DNA of 34,837 bases, from NCBI GenBank assembly GCA_016296575.1, contig JAEDJA010000028.1, positions 1 to 34,837 on the forward strand. Reading direction: 5' to 3'. The notes beneath the pieces were generated by a model. The model was not told the DNA's origin and did not search any database. It worked only from the letters and a program-made list of their open reading frames with translations. This DNA comes from Treponema sp. (GTDB lineage: Bacteria; Spirochaetota; Spirochaetia; Treponematales; Treponemataceae). Shown here one piece after another: positions 15,305 to 22,884 of the stretch. Position numbers and translations under genes: made by a program. The stretch's first letter is position 1, and every line of letters starts with the position of its first letter.

Positions 15305-15444
15305 ATACAAATTACATATCCAAGTTAATTTTGGATCCGCTTTGGCTGATCCCTCTATATACATAGAGCACCTCCGTTGGGGGTGTAAAAAAAAAGCACT
15401 TTTGAATTTTTTACAATTCAGATGCCTTTTTTTTAGGAGAAATC
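15305..15444 (+). promoter_or_regulatory. structured guaB leader, candidate riboswitch or attenuator
   Basis: Hairpins fill the leader. H1 pairs ATCCAA (15318-15323) with TTGGAT (15331-15336). H2 pairs GGATC (15333-15337) with GATCC (15348-15352), with an inner GC/GC step. H3 pairs CTCTAT (15353-15358) with ATAGAG (15363-15368). H4 pairs CACCTCC (15369-15375) with GGGGGTG (15379-15385). H2, H3 and H4 abut without gaps, while H1 and H2 share bases and exclude each other. A terminator follows and ends at the ribosome binding site. CTCC in H4 could also pair with the AGGAG of guaB. The consensus of purine riboswitches is not present. Control of GMP synthesis by a ligand or protein is inferred. 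Confidence 0.55.
15387..15434 (+). terminator. intrinsic terminator directly before the guaB ribosome binding site
   Basis: An A-run (15387-15395), then the stem GCA (15396-15398) and TGAATT (15403-15408), loop TTTTAC, AATTCA (15415-15420), TGC (15423-15425), and a run of eight T (15427-15434). The A-run can pair with the T-run. AGGAGA of guaB begins one base later. Because no room for a promoter remains between terminator and gene, guaB transcription must pass through it, so it acts as an attenuator rather than only ending coaD transcripts. Confidence 0.75.
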
Positions 15445-16950
15445 ATGGCTTACTTTTTTGAAGAACCATCCCACACATTTGATGAATACCTTTTGGTACC
15501 TGGCTTTACATCTGCAGACTGCATTCCTGCAAATGTTTCTTTGAAGACACCTGTTGTTAGATTTAACAAGGCAAAAGGTGAAACTTGTCCACTTACAATG
15601 AATATTCCAATGACAAGTGCTGTTATGCAGGCTGTTTCAAATGACACTCTTGCTGTAGCTCTTGCTAAAGAAGGTGGAATTTCATTTATTTACGGTTCAC
15701 AGACAATCGAAGATCAGGCAGCTATGGTTGCCCGTGTAAAAGCTTACAAAGCAGGTTTTGTTTCATCTGATACAAACATCCGTCCTGATGCCACTCTTAA
15801 AGAACTTGTTGCCCGAATTGAAGAAACAGGACATTCAACTGTTGCTGTTACTGAAAATGGTGAAGCAGACGGAAAGCTTGTTGGTATTATAACAGAACGT
15901 GACTTCCGTATGGGACATGTTGCTGAAGATGCAAAAGTTTCAGAATATATGACAGCACTTAAAGACCTGATTCTTGCAGAAGAGGGAATCACTCTTGAAG
16001 ATGCAAATGATATGATCTGGAAACATAAGATCAATCAGCTTCCTGTTGTTGATAAAAATGGTTGTCTTGTTGCTTTTGTATTCCGTAAAGATGCTGCAGC
16101 ACATACTGCAAATCCAAATGAACTTCTTGATCAGGAAAAACGTTATATTGTAGGTGCTGGAATCAATACACGTGATTATATGGAACGTGTTCCTGCTCTT
16201 CTGGAAGCTGGTGTTGATGTTATGACACTGGATTCTTCAGAAGGTTTTACAGAATGGCAGAGACGTGCTCTTCAGGATATTCATGCAAAATGGCCAAATG
16301 CAAAAGTAGGGGCAGGTAATGTTGTTGATGCTGATGGATTTAATTTCCTGGCAGAAGCTGGTGCTGACTTTGTAAAAATCGGTATTGGTGGTGGATCAAT
16401 CTGTATTACACGTGAACAGAAAGGTATTGGCCGTGGACAGGCTACAGCTACAATTGAAGTTGCAAAAGCTCGTGATGAATACTACAAAAAGACTGGAATC
16501 TATATTCCTATCTGTTCTGATGGTGGTATTGTTCATGACTACCATATCACACTTGCACTTGCAATGGGTGCTGACTTTGTTATGCTTGGCCGCTATTTTG
16601 CCCGTTTTGATGAATCTCCAACAAATAAACTTATCGTAAATGGTAACTACGTAAAAGAATACTGGGGTGAAGGTTCAAACCGTGCCCGTAACTGGCAGCG
16701 CTATGACCTTGGTGGAAAAAAAGGAATGGCCTTTGAAGAAGGTGTTGATTCTTACGTTCCTTATGCCGGTTCACTTCATGATAACGTTGCAACAACAACT
16801 GCAAAAGTTATTCATACAATGTGTAACTGTGGTGTAGTAACAATTCCAGAGCTTCAGGAAAAAGCAAAGATTACACTTGTTAGTGCAGCTTCTCTTCGTG
16901 AAGGTGGTGCACACGACGTTGTTGTTAAGAATACAGTAAAAGCAAACTAA
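15445..16950 (+). CDS. guaB: IMP dehydrogenase
   Basis: A 501-residue enzyme that oxidises IMP to XMP with NAD+, the first committed step to guanine nucleotides. The TIM barrel carries the catalytic-loop motif KIGIGGGSICITREQKGIGR with the active Cys, the NAD region SSEGFTEWQRRALQDIHAKW, the IMP-binding ICSDGGIVHDYH and GADFVMLGRYFA. Two CBS domains are inserted at about 110-225 (TLKELVARIEETGHSTVAV, INQLPVVDKNGCLVAF). The catalytic loop and the flap (NWQRYDLGGKKGMAFEEGVD) differ from the E. coli type and belong to a divergent branch. The start ATG has AGGAGA 4 nt upstream. It is a single-gene unit with an attenuator-like leader before it and a strong terminator after it. Confidence 0.95.
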   Translation: MAYFFEEPSHTFDEYLLVPGFTSADCIPANVSLKTPVVRFNKAKGETCPLTMNIPMTSAVMQAVSNDTLAVALAKEGGISFIYGSQTIEDQAAMVARVKAYKAGFVSSDTNIRPDATLKELVARIEETGHSTVAVTENGEADGKLVGIITERDFRMGHVAEDAKVSEYMTALKDLILAEEGITLEDANDMIWKHKINQLPVVDKNGCLVAFVFRKDAAAHTANPNELLDQEKRYIVGAGINTRDYMERVPALLEAGVDVMTLDSSEGFTEWQRRALQDIHAKWPNAKVGAGNVVDADGFNFLAEAGADFVKIGIGGGSICITREQKGIGRGQATATIEVAKARDEYYKKTGIYIPICSDGGIVHDYHITLALAMGADFVMLGRYFARFDESPTNKLIVNGNYVKEYWGEGSNRARNWQRYDLGGKKGMAFEEGVDSYVPYAGSLHDNVATTTAKVIHTMCNCGVVTIPELQEKAKITLVSAASLREGGAHDVVVKNTVKAN

Positions 16951-16980
16951 TTCTTACTGACACATAAATCGCTGTTTATG

Positions 16981-17020
16981 AAAATACCGTCTGATTTTTT
17001 TTTCGGACGGTATTTTTTTT
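16981..17020 (+). terminator. intrinsic terminator after guaB
   Basis: AAAATACCGTC (16981-16991) pairs with GACGGTATTTT (17006-17016). The stem extends through TGA/TCG (with one wobble pair) to a T-rich loop of about 8 nt and is followed by a T-run. It is a very stable hairpin and lies 30 bp after the guaB stop codon. Confidence 0.9.
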
Positions 17021-17038
17021 AAAAAAATTTAATTTAAT

Positions 17039-17066
17039 TTGCCGAAAACTGCCAAATAAATAGAAT
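17039..17066 (+). promoter_or_regulatory. predicted comF promoter, start-codon proximal
   Basis: TTGCCG (17039-17044) and TAGAAT (17061-17066) have a 16-bp spacer. The -10 box lies 6 nt before the GTG and 9 nt before the ATG of comF, and no Shine-Dalgarno sequence is visible, so a leaderless mRNA is possible. Confidence 0.4.
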
Positions 17067-17072
17067 ATTATA

Positions 17073-17822
17073 GTGATGAGATATTTCTTTTTGTTCAAAT
17101 TTTATGTTCTGACTTTTTTTCGGAAGCTTCTGTCTTTTGTATCTGGTGGAGAGACTTGCCTGGTTTGCGGAAAAGATAGCGGGATTGTTCCTTTGTGCAG
17201 GGATTGTATTAAATCAGAATATTCTGTTGTGAATGCAATGTCATTTTCTGTTTGCAGAGTGTGCGGAAAAAAACTGTTGGTTGAAAAAGATATCTGTACG
17301 ATCTGTCGTGAGAATGCTGTTGTGCAATCTGTTGACAGGGTAATCAGTCTTTATGATTACAGGCTTTGGAATAAGGATCTGCTTTTTTTGTGGAAGATTA
17401 TGGGACTTCGTGGACTTTCATCGCTTTTTGCTTCTTTTGTTTTTGAAGCAATGAAAAATGCTGGTGAAACTGTTCTTGTACCTGTTCCTCCAAGAAGAGG
17501 TAAGATACGTAAAAAAGGCTGGGATCAGATTGATGATTTATGCATGTTTCTGAAGTATAGGTATAAAGTTTGTGTAATGCCTTTGCTTGTGAGGAATACT
17601 GTTTCGGAGCAGAAAAAACTTGACCGGGAAGGAAGATTGCAGTCCATCGGGATATCATATTCACTTTTGGAAAAAGAAAAATTACCAAAACAAATGCCTA
17701 AAAGTGTAGTGGTTCTTGATGATATTTTTACTACGGGTGCAACAGTAGAAAGCTGCGCACGAGTATTGAAAGAAGGAGGTGTGGAGAGAGTTACTGCCCT
17801 GACCTTATTTACAGCGGCATAG
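17073..17822 (+). CDS. comF: ComF family phosphoribosyltransferase-like protein
   Basis: A 249-residue protein of the ComF/GntX family. The N-terminal half has paired zinc-type motifs (CLVCG, CRDC, CRVCG, CTICR; about residues 28-82). The C-terminal half is a type I phosphoribosyltransferase fold with the PRPP motif VVVLDDIFTTGATV (about 211-224). Members are needed for DNA uptake in competent bacteria, but many non-competent species carry one too, so the role here is unclear. The start may be GTG 17073 or ATG 17076, which overlap as GTGATG. It lies between the guaB terminator and the cheW promoter. Confidence 0.88.
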   Translation: MMRYFFLFKFYVLTFFRKLLSFVSGGETCLVCGKDSGIVPLCRDCIKSEYSVVNAMSFSVCRVCGKKLLVEKDICTICRENAVVQSVDRVISLYDYRLWNKDLLFLWKIMGLRGLSSLFASFVFEAMKNAGETVLVPVPPRRGKIRKKGWDQIDDLCMFLKYRYKVCVMPLLVRNTVSEQKKLDREGRLQSIGISYSLLEKEKLPKQMPKSVVVLDDIFTTGATVESCARVLKEGGVERVTALTLFTAA

Positions 17823-17852
17823 AGTTTTTGGAGAAAATGGATAGTTTTTTCG

Positions 17853-17881
17853 TTGATTTTTTTAAGAAATCGAAGTAAAAT
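17853..17881 (+). promoter_or_regulatory. predicted cheW promoter
   Basis: TTGATT (17853-17858) and TAAAAT (17876-17881) have a 17-bp spacer. Transcription would start near 17888, about 17 nt before cheW. TTGATTT (17853-17859) also forms a 7-bp imperfect inverted repeat with AAATCGA (17867-17873), which could be a site for a regulator. Confidence 0.42.
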
Positions 17882-17904
17882 TATCTAATAATTTTGGAGG
17901 ATTT

Positions 17905-18381
17905 ATGGCTGACGATTCACAGTTTCAACTGGTAACATTTAAATTGGGAAATGAATTATATGGTGTAAATATTATGGATGTTAAGGAAATTGTAAAACTC
18001 CAGAATGTGCGCCTTATTCCTAATGCACCTCTTTATGTTGAAGGAATCATCAACCTTCGTGGTGAAATAATTCCTATCATTGATCTGCACAAACGTTTCC
18101 GAATACAGAAAAATGCTTCAGAAACAAGTGAACTTGAAGCTGGATTTATTATTCTGAATATCGAAAATTATAAACTTGGTATTATTATTGATAAAATTGC
18201 CCGAGTAGTTACATTTTCTAGAGAAGATATTAAAGAACCTCCTCAGATGGTTAGTGGAATCGGAACAGAATACATTGAAGGTGTAATCCGTGAAGATGAC
18301 AACAGCTATCTTATTATGCTGAATACTAGAAAACTCTTTGATCCAAAAGAACTGGAAAAAATCAGTTTAATGCGTAAGTAA
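17905..18381 (+). CDS. cheW: chemotaxis coupling protein CheW
   Basis: A 158-residue single-domain CheW that links chemoreceptors to the kinase CheA at the cell pole. The family pattern is clear: FQLVTFKLGNELYGVNIMDV, KEIVKLQNVRLIPNAPLYV, EGIINLRGEIIPIIDL, then YKLGIIIDKIARVVTF and IEGVIREDD. It has a strong ribosome binding site (TTGGAGGA). It begins a plus-strand operon in which the DegT-like gene follows after 3 nt. Spirochaetes carry several CheW paralogues, and this one is not in a che cluster. Confidence 0.95.
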   Translation: MADDSQFQLVTFKLGNELYGVNIMDVKEIVKLQNVRLIPNAPLYVEGIINLRGEIIPIIDLHKRFRIQKNASETSELEAGFIILNIENYKLGIIIDKIARVVTFSREDIKEPPQMVSGIGTEYIEGVIREDDNSYLIMLNTRKLFDPKELEKISLMRK

Positions 18382-18384
18382 AAA

Positions 18385-19440
18385 ATGATTCAGACTTATA
18401 GTACAACAATTCGTAGGAAAGAGATGGATGCTGTGCTTACCTGCATGGTAGACGAGAAAATCGGACCTGGTGAACTTAACGCAAGATTTGTCTCCCTTGT
18501 AAAAGAATTTTTTAAATGTGATGGTTCTGTGGCTTTGAGAAGCCCTGCTGTAGCTTTAAAATATGCTTTGAATTCTTTGGGAACTGAAAAAGGTTCTAAA
18601 GTAATGATTTCTGCTCTTGCTCCTGCATGGCATTATCAGGTTCTGGAAGATCTAGGTTTTGAACCGATGGTTCTGGATGTTGAAGAAAGCAATGGTCTTG
18701 TTAGCGTAGAAACAGTAAAACAGGCTTTGGTCGATGGTGGAAAAGTACTGTTGTTTCATGAAACTGAAGGTATTGTTCCTGATATGCAGTCCTATGCAGA
18801 CCTTGGTGTACAGATAATCGAAGATATTTCTATGAGTGCAGGTGCTCTTGTTTCAGTGAAAGATGAAAATGGAACTGAAATCGAAAAAAAGCGAGCAGGT
18901 TTGTTCGGAGTTTATACAATTCTTGGACTTGAGGAACGTGATGTTATTACAGCTGGTGGCGGTGCCGTTTTAATGGCTCCAAACCGTCGTGAATGGATTG
19001 TTCTGAAAAAGTTTGCAGATGAAGCACCTCTAACAGATTTGCTTCCAGATATTAATGCTGCTCTTGCCTGGGTTCAACTTAAAGAATTTGCTAGAAACGA
19101 GAATTCACGAAAAGAAGTGTTCAATCTTTATCATCATTCATGTCTTATTGGGCGACATAAAATGTTTGCTCGTGAAATGGATGAAGGTTCTACTATGAGT
19201 GCTTTTTCTCTGATTTTGAATTCTGCTTTTAAAGATGTAAAACAGTATGCTGCTAAAAAGGACATTGAAATCCGTCCTGCATTTGAAAACTCTGTAATAG
19301 CTTTAAAAGAGGAAGAACTTTCTGGAAGTTGTATTCATGCTAAGTCTCTGCTTTTGCGCTGTGCTCATTTTCCTTTGTATCCACGTCTGACTCATAGCGA
19401 AAGTGCAAAAATTGCAAAGGTACTTGGTTCACTGCCATAA
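18385..19440 (+). CDS. DegT/DnrJ/EryC1-like protein without the PLP lysine (probable pseudoenzyme)
   Basis: A 351-residue protein with the overall fold signature of sugar aminotransferases of the DegT family: an N-terminal substrate region, IIEDISMSAGALV (the family's ED-A motif), and VITAGGGAVLMA, equivalent to the TTGEGGAVVT loop. The lysine that forms the Schiff base normally lies just before that loop (SFHxxK-xxTTGEGG), but here the stretch reads GVYTILGLEERDVITAGGG with no lysine. The usual SGTxAL motif is also lost (RSPAVAL). A catalytic aminotransferase role is therefore unlikely; a structural or regulatory role is inferred. It lies 3 nt after cheW and 15 nt before nadK, within one operon. 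Confidence 0.7.
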   Translation: MIQTYSTTIRRKEMDAVLTCMVDEKIGPGELNARFVSLVKEFFKCDGSVALRSPAVALKYALNSLGTEKGSKVMISALAPAWHYQVLEDLGFEPMVLDVEESNGLVSVETVKQALVDGGKVLLFHETEGIVPDMQSYADLGVQIIEDISMSAGALVSVKDENGTEIEKKRAGLFGVYTILGLEERDVITAGGGAVLMAPNRREWIVLKKFADEAPLTDLLPDINAALAWVQLKEFARNENSRKEVFNLYHHSCLIGRHKMFAREMDEGSTMSAFSLILNSAFKDVKQYAAKKDIEIRPAFENSVIALKEEELSGSCIHAKSLLLRCAHFPLYPRLTHSESAKIAKVLGSLP

Positions 19441-19455
19441 TATTAAAAGTGTAAA

Positions 19456-20298
19456 ATGAAAAGATGTTTAATTGTAGTCAACACAAAAAAGGAAAAATCG
19501 AATTCTCTTGCTGATGAACTTGTGAAATTTCTTGAAGAGAGAGGAATTGAAGCACAAAAATTTGCTTTTGACGGATTCTGTGATATAAATCCTTTTTATG
19601 GTTTTGACTTCGTTGTAACTCTTGGTGGTGACGGAACCGTTCTTTTTGCAAGCCGCGGATGTGCACATTTTTCAATTCCAGTATTTCCTGTAAATTTGGG
19701 AGAATTCGGTTTCATTGCAAGCATTCAGGTTGAAGACTGTTTTGCTTCTTTGGAATCGTTTCTTCAGGGTAAATCAACGATAACAGAACGTTCCCTTATT
19801 GAAGCGGAGCTTTATCGCGGTGGAAAAATTGTAAGCAGAATGGCTGCTCTGAACGATATTGTTATCTGTGCCAAAGAGGCGGCTAATACAATTGATTTGA
19901 ATACTTCATTTAACTCTTTGCCATTGTGTCATCTTAAGGCAGATGGTGTTATTCTGAGTACGCCAACAGGATCAACGGCATATTCAACTTCGGCAGGCGG
20001 ACCAATTGTTGACCCTGAACTTGATGCAATTCTTCTTACACCTATTAATCCTTTCTCACTTTCTTCAAGACCAATTGTTCTTAATGGAAATGGAGAAGTG
20101 GAAATTAAAATAAATGAATGTCGAGTATCTGAAATCGTAATGAAAAGTGATGGACAGAAACCTGTAAAACTTGAATTTTCTGACACTATAAAGATTAAAA
20201 AAATGAAAGAAAAGGCAGTTCTTGTAGATTGTACTCAGGAAAGATTTTATAGTGCACTCCGCTCTAAACTGAACTGGTCGGGGGGACCTTATGCTTGA
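19456..20298 (+). CDS. nadK: NAD kinase
   Basis: A 280-residue ATP-dependent NAD kinase (PpnK) that makes NADP+. It shows the GGDG motif (VVTLGGDGTVLFASR, about 53-67), then NLGEFGFIA, LNDIVI, and the NAD-binding DGVILSTPTGSTAYSTSAGGP block. The length is normal. The gene lacks a clear ribosome binding site and follows the DegT-like gene closely, so translation may be coupled. Its 3' end overlaps recN by 8 nt. Confidence 0.95.
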   Translation: MKRCLIVVNTKKEKSNSLADELVKFLEERGIEAQKFAFDGFCDINPFYGFDFVVTLGGDGTVLFASRGCAHFSIPVFPVNLGEFGFIASIQVEDCFASLESFLQGKSTITERSLIEAELYRGGKIVSRMAALNDIVICAKEAANTIDLNTSFNSLPLCHLKADGVILSTPTGSTAYSTSAGGPIVDPELDAILLTPINPFSLSSRPIVLNGNGEVEIKINECRVSEIVMKSDGQKPVKLEFSDTIKIKKMKEKAVLVDCTQERFYSALRSKLNWSGGPYA

Positions 20299-22021
20299 AG
20301 ATTTAACAATTAAAGATTTTGCAATAATAAAAAATAACAGCCTGGAATTTAAAAATGGATTTACAGTTCTTTCGGGAGAAACTGGTGCTGGTAAATCAAT
20401 TCTGATTGGTGCTCTTTCGTTTCTCCTTGGTGGTAAAGCTGAAACTTCCATGATTCGTGGAGGTGAGTCGGAAGCTTCTGTTTCTGGAACTTTTTATATT
20501 CCTAAACTTGATGATTCTGAACCTGAAGAAGGAGAAATGCCTTCCAATGCGGGGCAATGGCTGAAAAGTCACGGTATTGAAGCAGAAAATAATCGTGTCT
20601 TGCTGCGTCGTATTATTCGTTCAAACGGAAAAAGTGCGGCATGGATTGATTCAACTCCTGTAACCAGAACTGATCTTGCTGAATTTTCTTCCTTTCTTAT
20701 TGATATCCATGGTCAGCATGAACATCAGTCGTTGATGAAAGTTTCAGAGCATAGAAAATTTCTTGATGGCTATGGTGGAATTAATTTTGAAGTTGAAGAT
20801 TTTACAAAGTTTTATGCTGCATTGGTGGAAAAAAGAAAGGTTCTTCAGTCTATCGAATCTTCTGAAGGGGAGCGGGCCCGTAAAATTGATATGTTCAATT
20901 TTGCTGTAAACGAAATTGAAAAGGCAAAGCTGAAGAAAGATGAGGATATTGAACTTGAAAACGAAGCGAGCCGTCTTTCTTCATTTGAAAAGATTTTTTC
21001 TTCAGTAAGTACAATTAATCAGGTGCTTAGTGAAAGTGATGAGTCGGTTGTTCCAGCCCTTAAAAAACTAAAAAGGGAAAGTGCTGTTATTGCTGAACTT
21101 GATAAAACCGCTGAAAATCTTGATAAAAGGCTTGAATCTGTATTTTACGATTTATCCGATTTGAGTGATGAGTTTTCTTCCTATGCATCTCGTCTTACTT
21201 TTGATCCACAGAGACTTGCTGATATTCAGGAAAGACTTTCAATGATCTATAACCTGAAAAAGAAATATGCTTCATCTGTAAACGCACCTTTATCTGAAGT
21301 TTTTGATTATTATGAAATGGCTAAATCTTATCTAGATATGAATGCTGACGGAAATGGTGGTCAGGAAAAACTCAAGGCTGAGATTTCAGAACTGGAAAAG
21401 ACAGTACTTCAAAAAGCAGCTGTTATCTCAAAAAAAAGGCGTGATGCTGCCGGTAAAATGAGTGCTGATATTGAAGGTATTCTTCAGACTCTTGGAATGA
21501 AACAGTCAAAATTTGAAGTTTCTATTTCCCAGAAAAGCGGTACTGATGTAGTTCAAAAATGCGGACCATATGGTATTGATGATATTGAATTCATGATTTC
21601 TTCAAATCCTGGTAGTCCGGTTCTTCCTCTTGCAAAGATTGCTTCTGGTGGTGAACTTTCTCGTGTTATGCTTGCACTGAAAACTATTTTTGCCGAAACT
21701 GATCCTGTTGATACTCTTATATTTGATGAAATTGATACTGGTATTGGTGGTGAGATTGCGGTAAATGTAGGCGGTCATTTGAAAAATCTTGCTAAGAATA
21801 GACAAATTTTATGTATTACACATCTAGCGAGTATAGCAGTTTATGCCGATAATCAAATAAAGATAGAAAAAGGTATTGAAAATGGTATCACATCATCTCA
21901 TGTACATGAAATTGATGGTGAAGATCGGGTAGTGGAGATTGCCCGTATGCTTTCAGGAGATGCTGATACACAAATGTCACGTGAACATGCACGGACACTT
22001 CTTGCAAAATACTCGAATTAA
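20291..22021 (+). CDS. recN: DNA repair protein RecN
   Basis: A 576-residue SMC-like ATPase that acts early in double-strand break repair. It has an N-terminal Walker A GETGAGKSIL (about 30-39), then IDIHGQHEHQSLM, a long coiled-coil middle (about 175-370), the ABC signature region ASGGELSRVMLALK, Walker B DTLIFDEIDTGIGG, and ITHLASIAVYAD. The start ATG has GGGGGA about 5 nt upstream and overlaps the end of nadK. The nadK-recN adjacency is common in bacteria. Confidence 0.96.
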   Translation: MLEDLTIKDFAIIKNNSLEFKNGFTVLSGETGAGKSILIGALSFLLGGKAETSMIRGGESEASVSGTFYIPKLDDSEPEEGEMPSNAGQWLKSHGIEAENNRVLLRRIIRSNGKSAAWIDSTPVTRTDLAEFSSFLIDIHGQHEHQSLMKVSEHRKFLDGYGGINFEVEDFTKFYAALVEKRKVLQSIESSEGERARKIDMFNFAVNEIEKAKLKKDEDIELENEASRLSSFEKIFSSVSTINQVLSESDESVVPALKKLKRESAVIAELDKTAENLDKRLESVFYDLSDLSDEFSSYASRLTFDPQRLADIQERLSMIYNLKKKYASSVNAPLSEVFDYYEMAKSYLDMNADGNGGQEKLKAEISELEKTVLQKAAVISKKRRDAAGKMSADIEGILQTLGMKQSKFEVSISQKSGTDVVQKCGPYGIDDIEFMISSNPGSPVLPLAKIASGGELSRVMLALKTIFAETDPVDTLIFDEIDTGIGGEIAVNVGGHLKNLAKNRQILCITHLASIAVYADNQIKIEKGIENGITSSHVHEIDGEDRVVEIARMLSGDADTQMSREHARTLLAKYSN

Positions 22022-22039
22022 GCTTTTTCGGAGGATTGT

Positions 22040-22843
22040 ATGGCAAAAATCTCAGAACAAACTCGTCTGCAGTTTAAGGAAGTAATTTCACCTTACAATG
22101 ATAAAATCACTCAGACACTTGAAAAAGAAAAGACAATTTTAAATACAATTCATCCAGGTAACCCGGGTACTGAACAGAAAAAAATTGGGCTTTGTGAAGA
22201 TATGATTTATGTTTCCACTCTTTACATGGCACAGAATGCACTTTCCTTAAAATTGATGGAAGTTAAAAACAACGATGCTCTTAATGACGCACGAAAGATT
22301 CTTTATAAAGCAATCATTTATCTTGAAGAAGTTGTTACAAACAATATAGATGTATCTTACTCAGATCTTACTCCTTATCACGAAAAAATTATTGATATTC
22401 CGCTTTCAAAACGCTATGAAATCATAAAGAAATTAGGTCTTGCCATCCGCATGCTTAAAGATGCATTTGGTGAAAATAGTAAATGGAAATGGTCTTTTGT
22501 TGAGCTTGACGGTCGTTTTGCTACTGTTGCTAAAAACTTCATTGATACAAAAAATGCAGTAAAGGATTATTTTGATCCTTCTGTTGAAGCTTACGAAGAA
22601 ACAGTTGTATATTTTCGACTTGTTCAGCGTCTTCTTGATACTTCTGCTCAGGGATACCGTGATAAATATGAACTTTCATCTCGTCGTATTGATGATATGC
22701 GAAATGGTATAAAATTCCTGCTTGCTCTTCATAGACTTTATATTGTTCTTGGACAGACAAGTGTTGCTGAGGAAGTAAAAAAGAAAGCTACTGTCTGGAA
22801 GGACAAAATGGATGCTGACCAGAAGGCTGGTACATCTAACTAA
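22040..22843 (+). CDS. conserved-looking helical protein of unknown function
   Basis: A 267-residue, almost entirely helical and charged protein that I do not recognise. It has no signal peptide, membrane segment or known catalytic motif. Two helical blocks are visible: KKIGLCEDMIYVSTLYMAQN (about 48-67), and IEVxx-like stretches around DIPLSKRYEIIKKLGLAIRM (about 118-137). Its ribosome binding site is strong (CGGAGG). It lies 18 nt after recN and 41 nt before the HD-domain gene, so the three are probably co-transcribed. A partner or substrate-specificity role for the HD protein is only a guess from position. Confidence 0.7.
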   Translation: MAKISEQTRLQFKEVISPYNDKITQTLEKEKTILNTIHPGNPGTEQKKIGLCEDMIYVSTLYMAQNALSLKLMEVKNNDALNDARKILYKAIIYLEEVVTNNIDVSYSDLTPYHEKIIDIPLSKRYEIIKKLGLAIRMLKDAFGENSKWKWSFVELDGRFATVAKNFIDTKNAVKDYFDPSVEAYEETVVYFRLVQRLLDTSAQGYRDKYELSSRRIDDMRNGIKFLLALHRLYIVLGQTSVAEEVKKKATVWKDKMDADQKAGTSN

Positions 22844-22884
22844 AATCCTAAAACTAAAAAATCATTCTCCTGCAGGACTCAAAA

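Noticed and set aside
15305..15444. Canonical purine riboswitch before guaB
   Set aside because: The conserved loop sequences and junction of purine riboswitches are absent, so I list it only as an unrecognised leader.
20065..20451. 128-codon open frame on the minus strand opposite nadK/recN
   Set aside because: It spans the 3' end of nadK and the 5' end of recN in antisense; both are well-supported genes and the frame has no recognisable protein.
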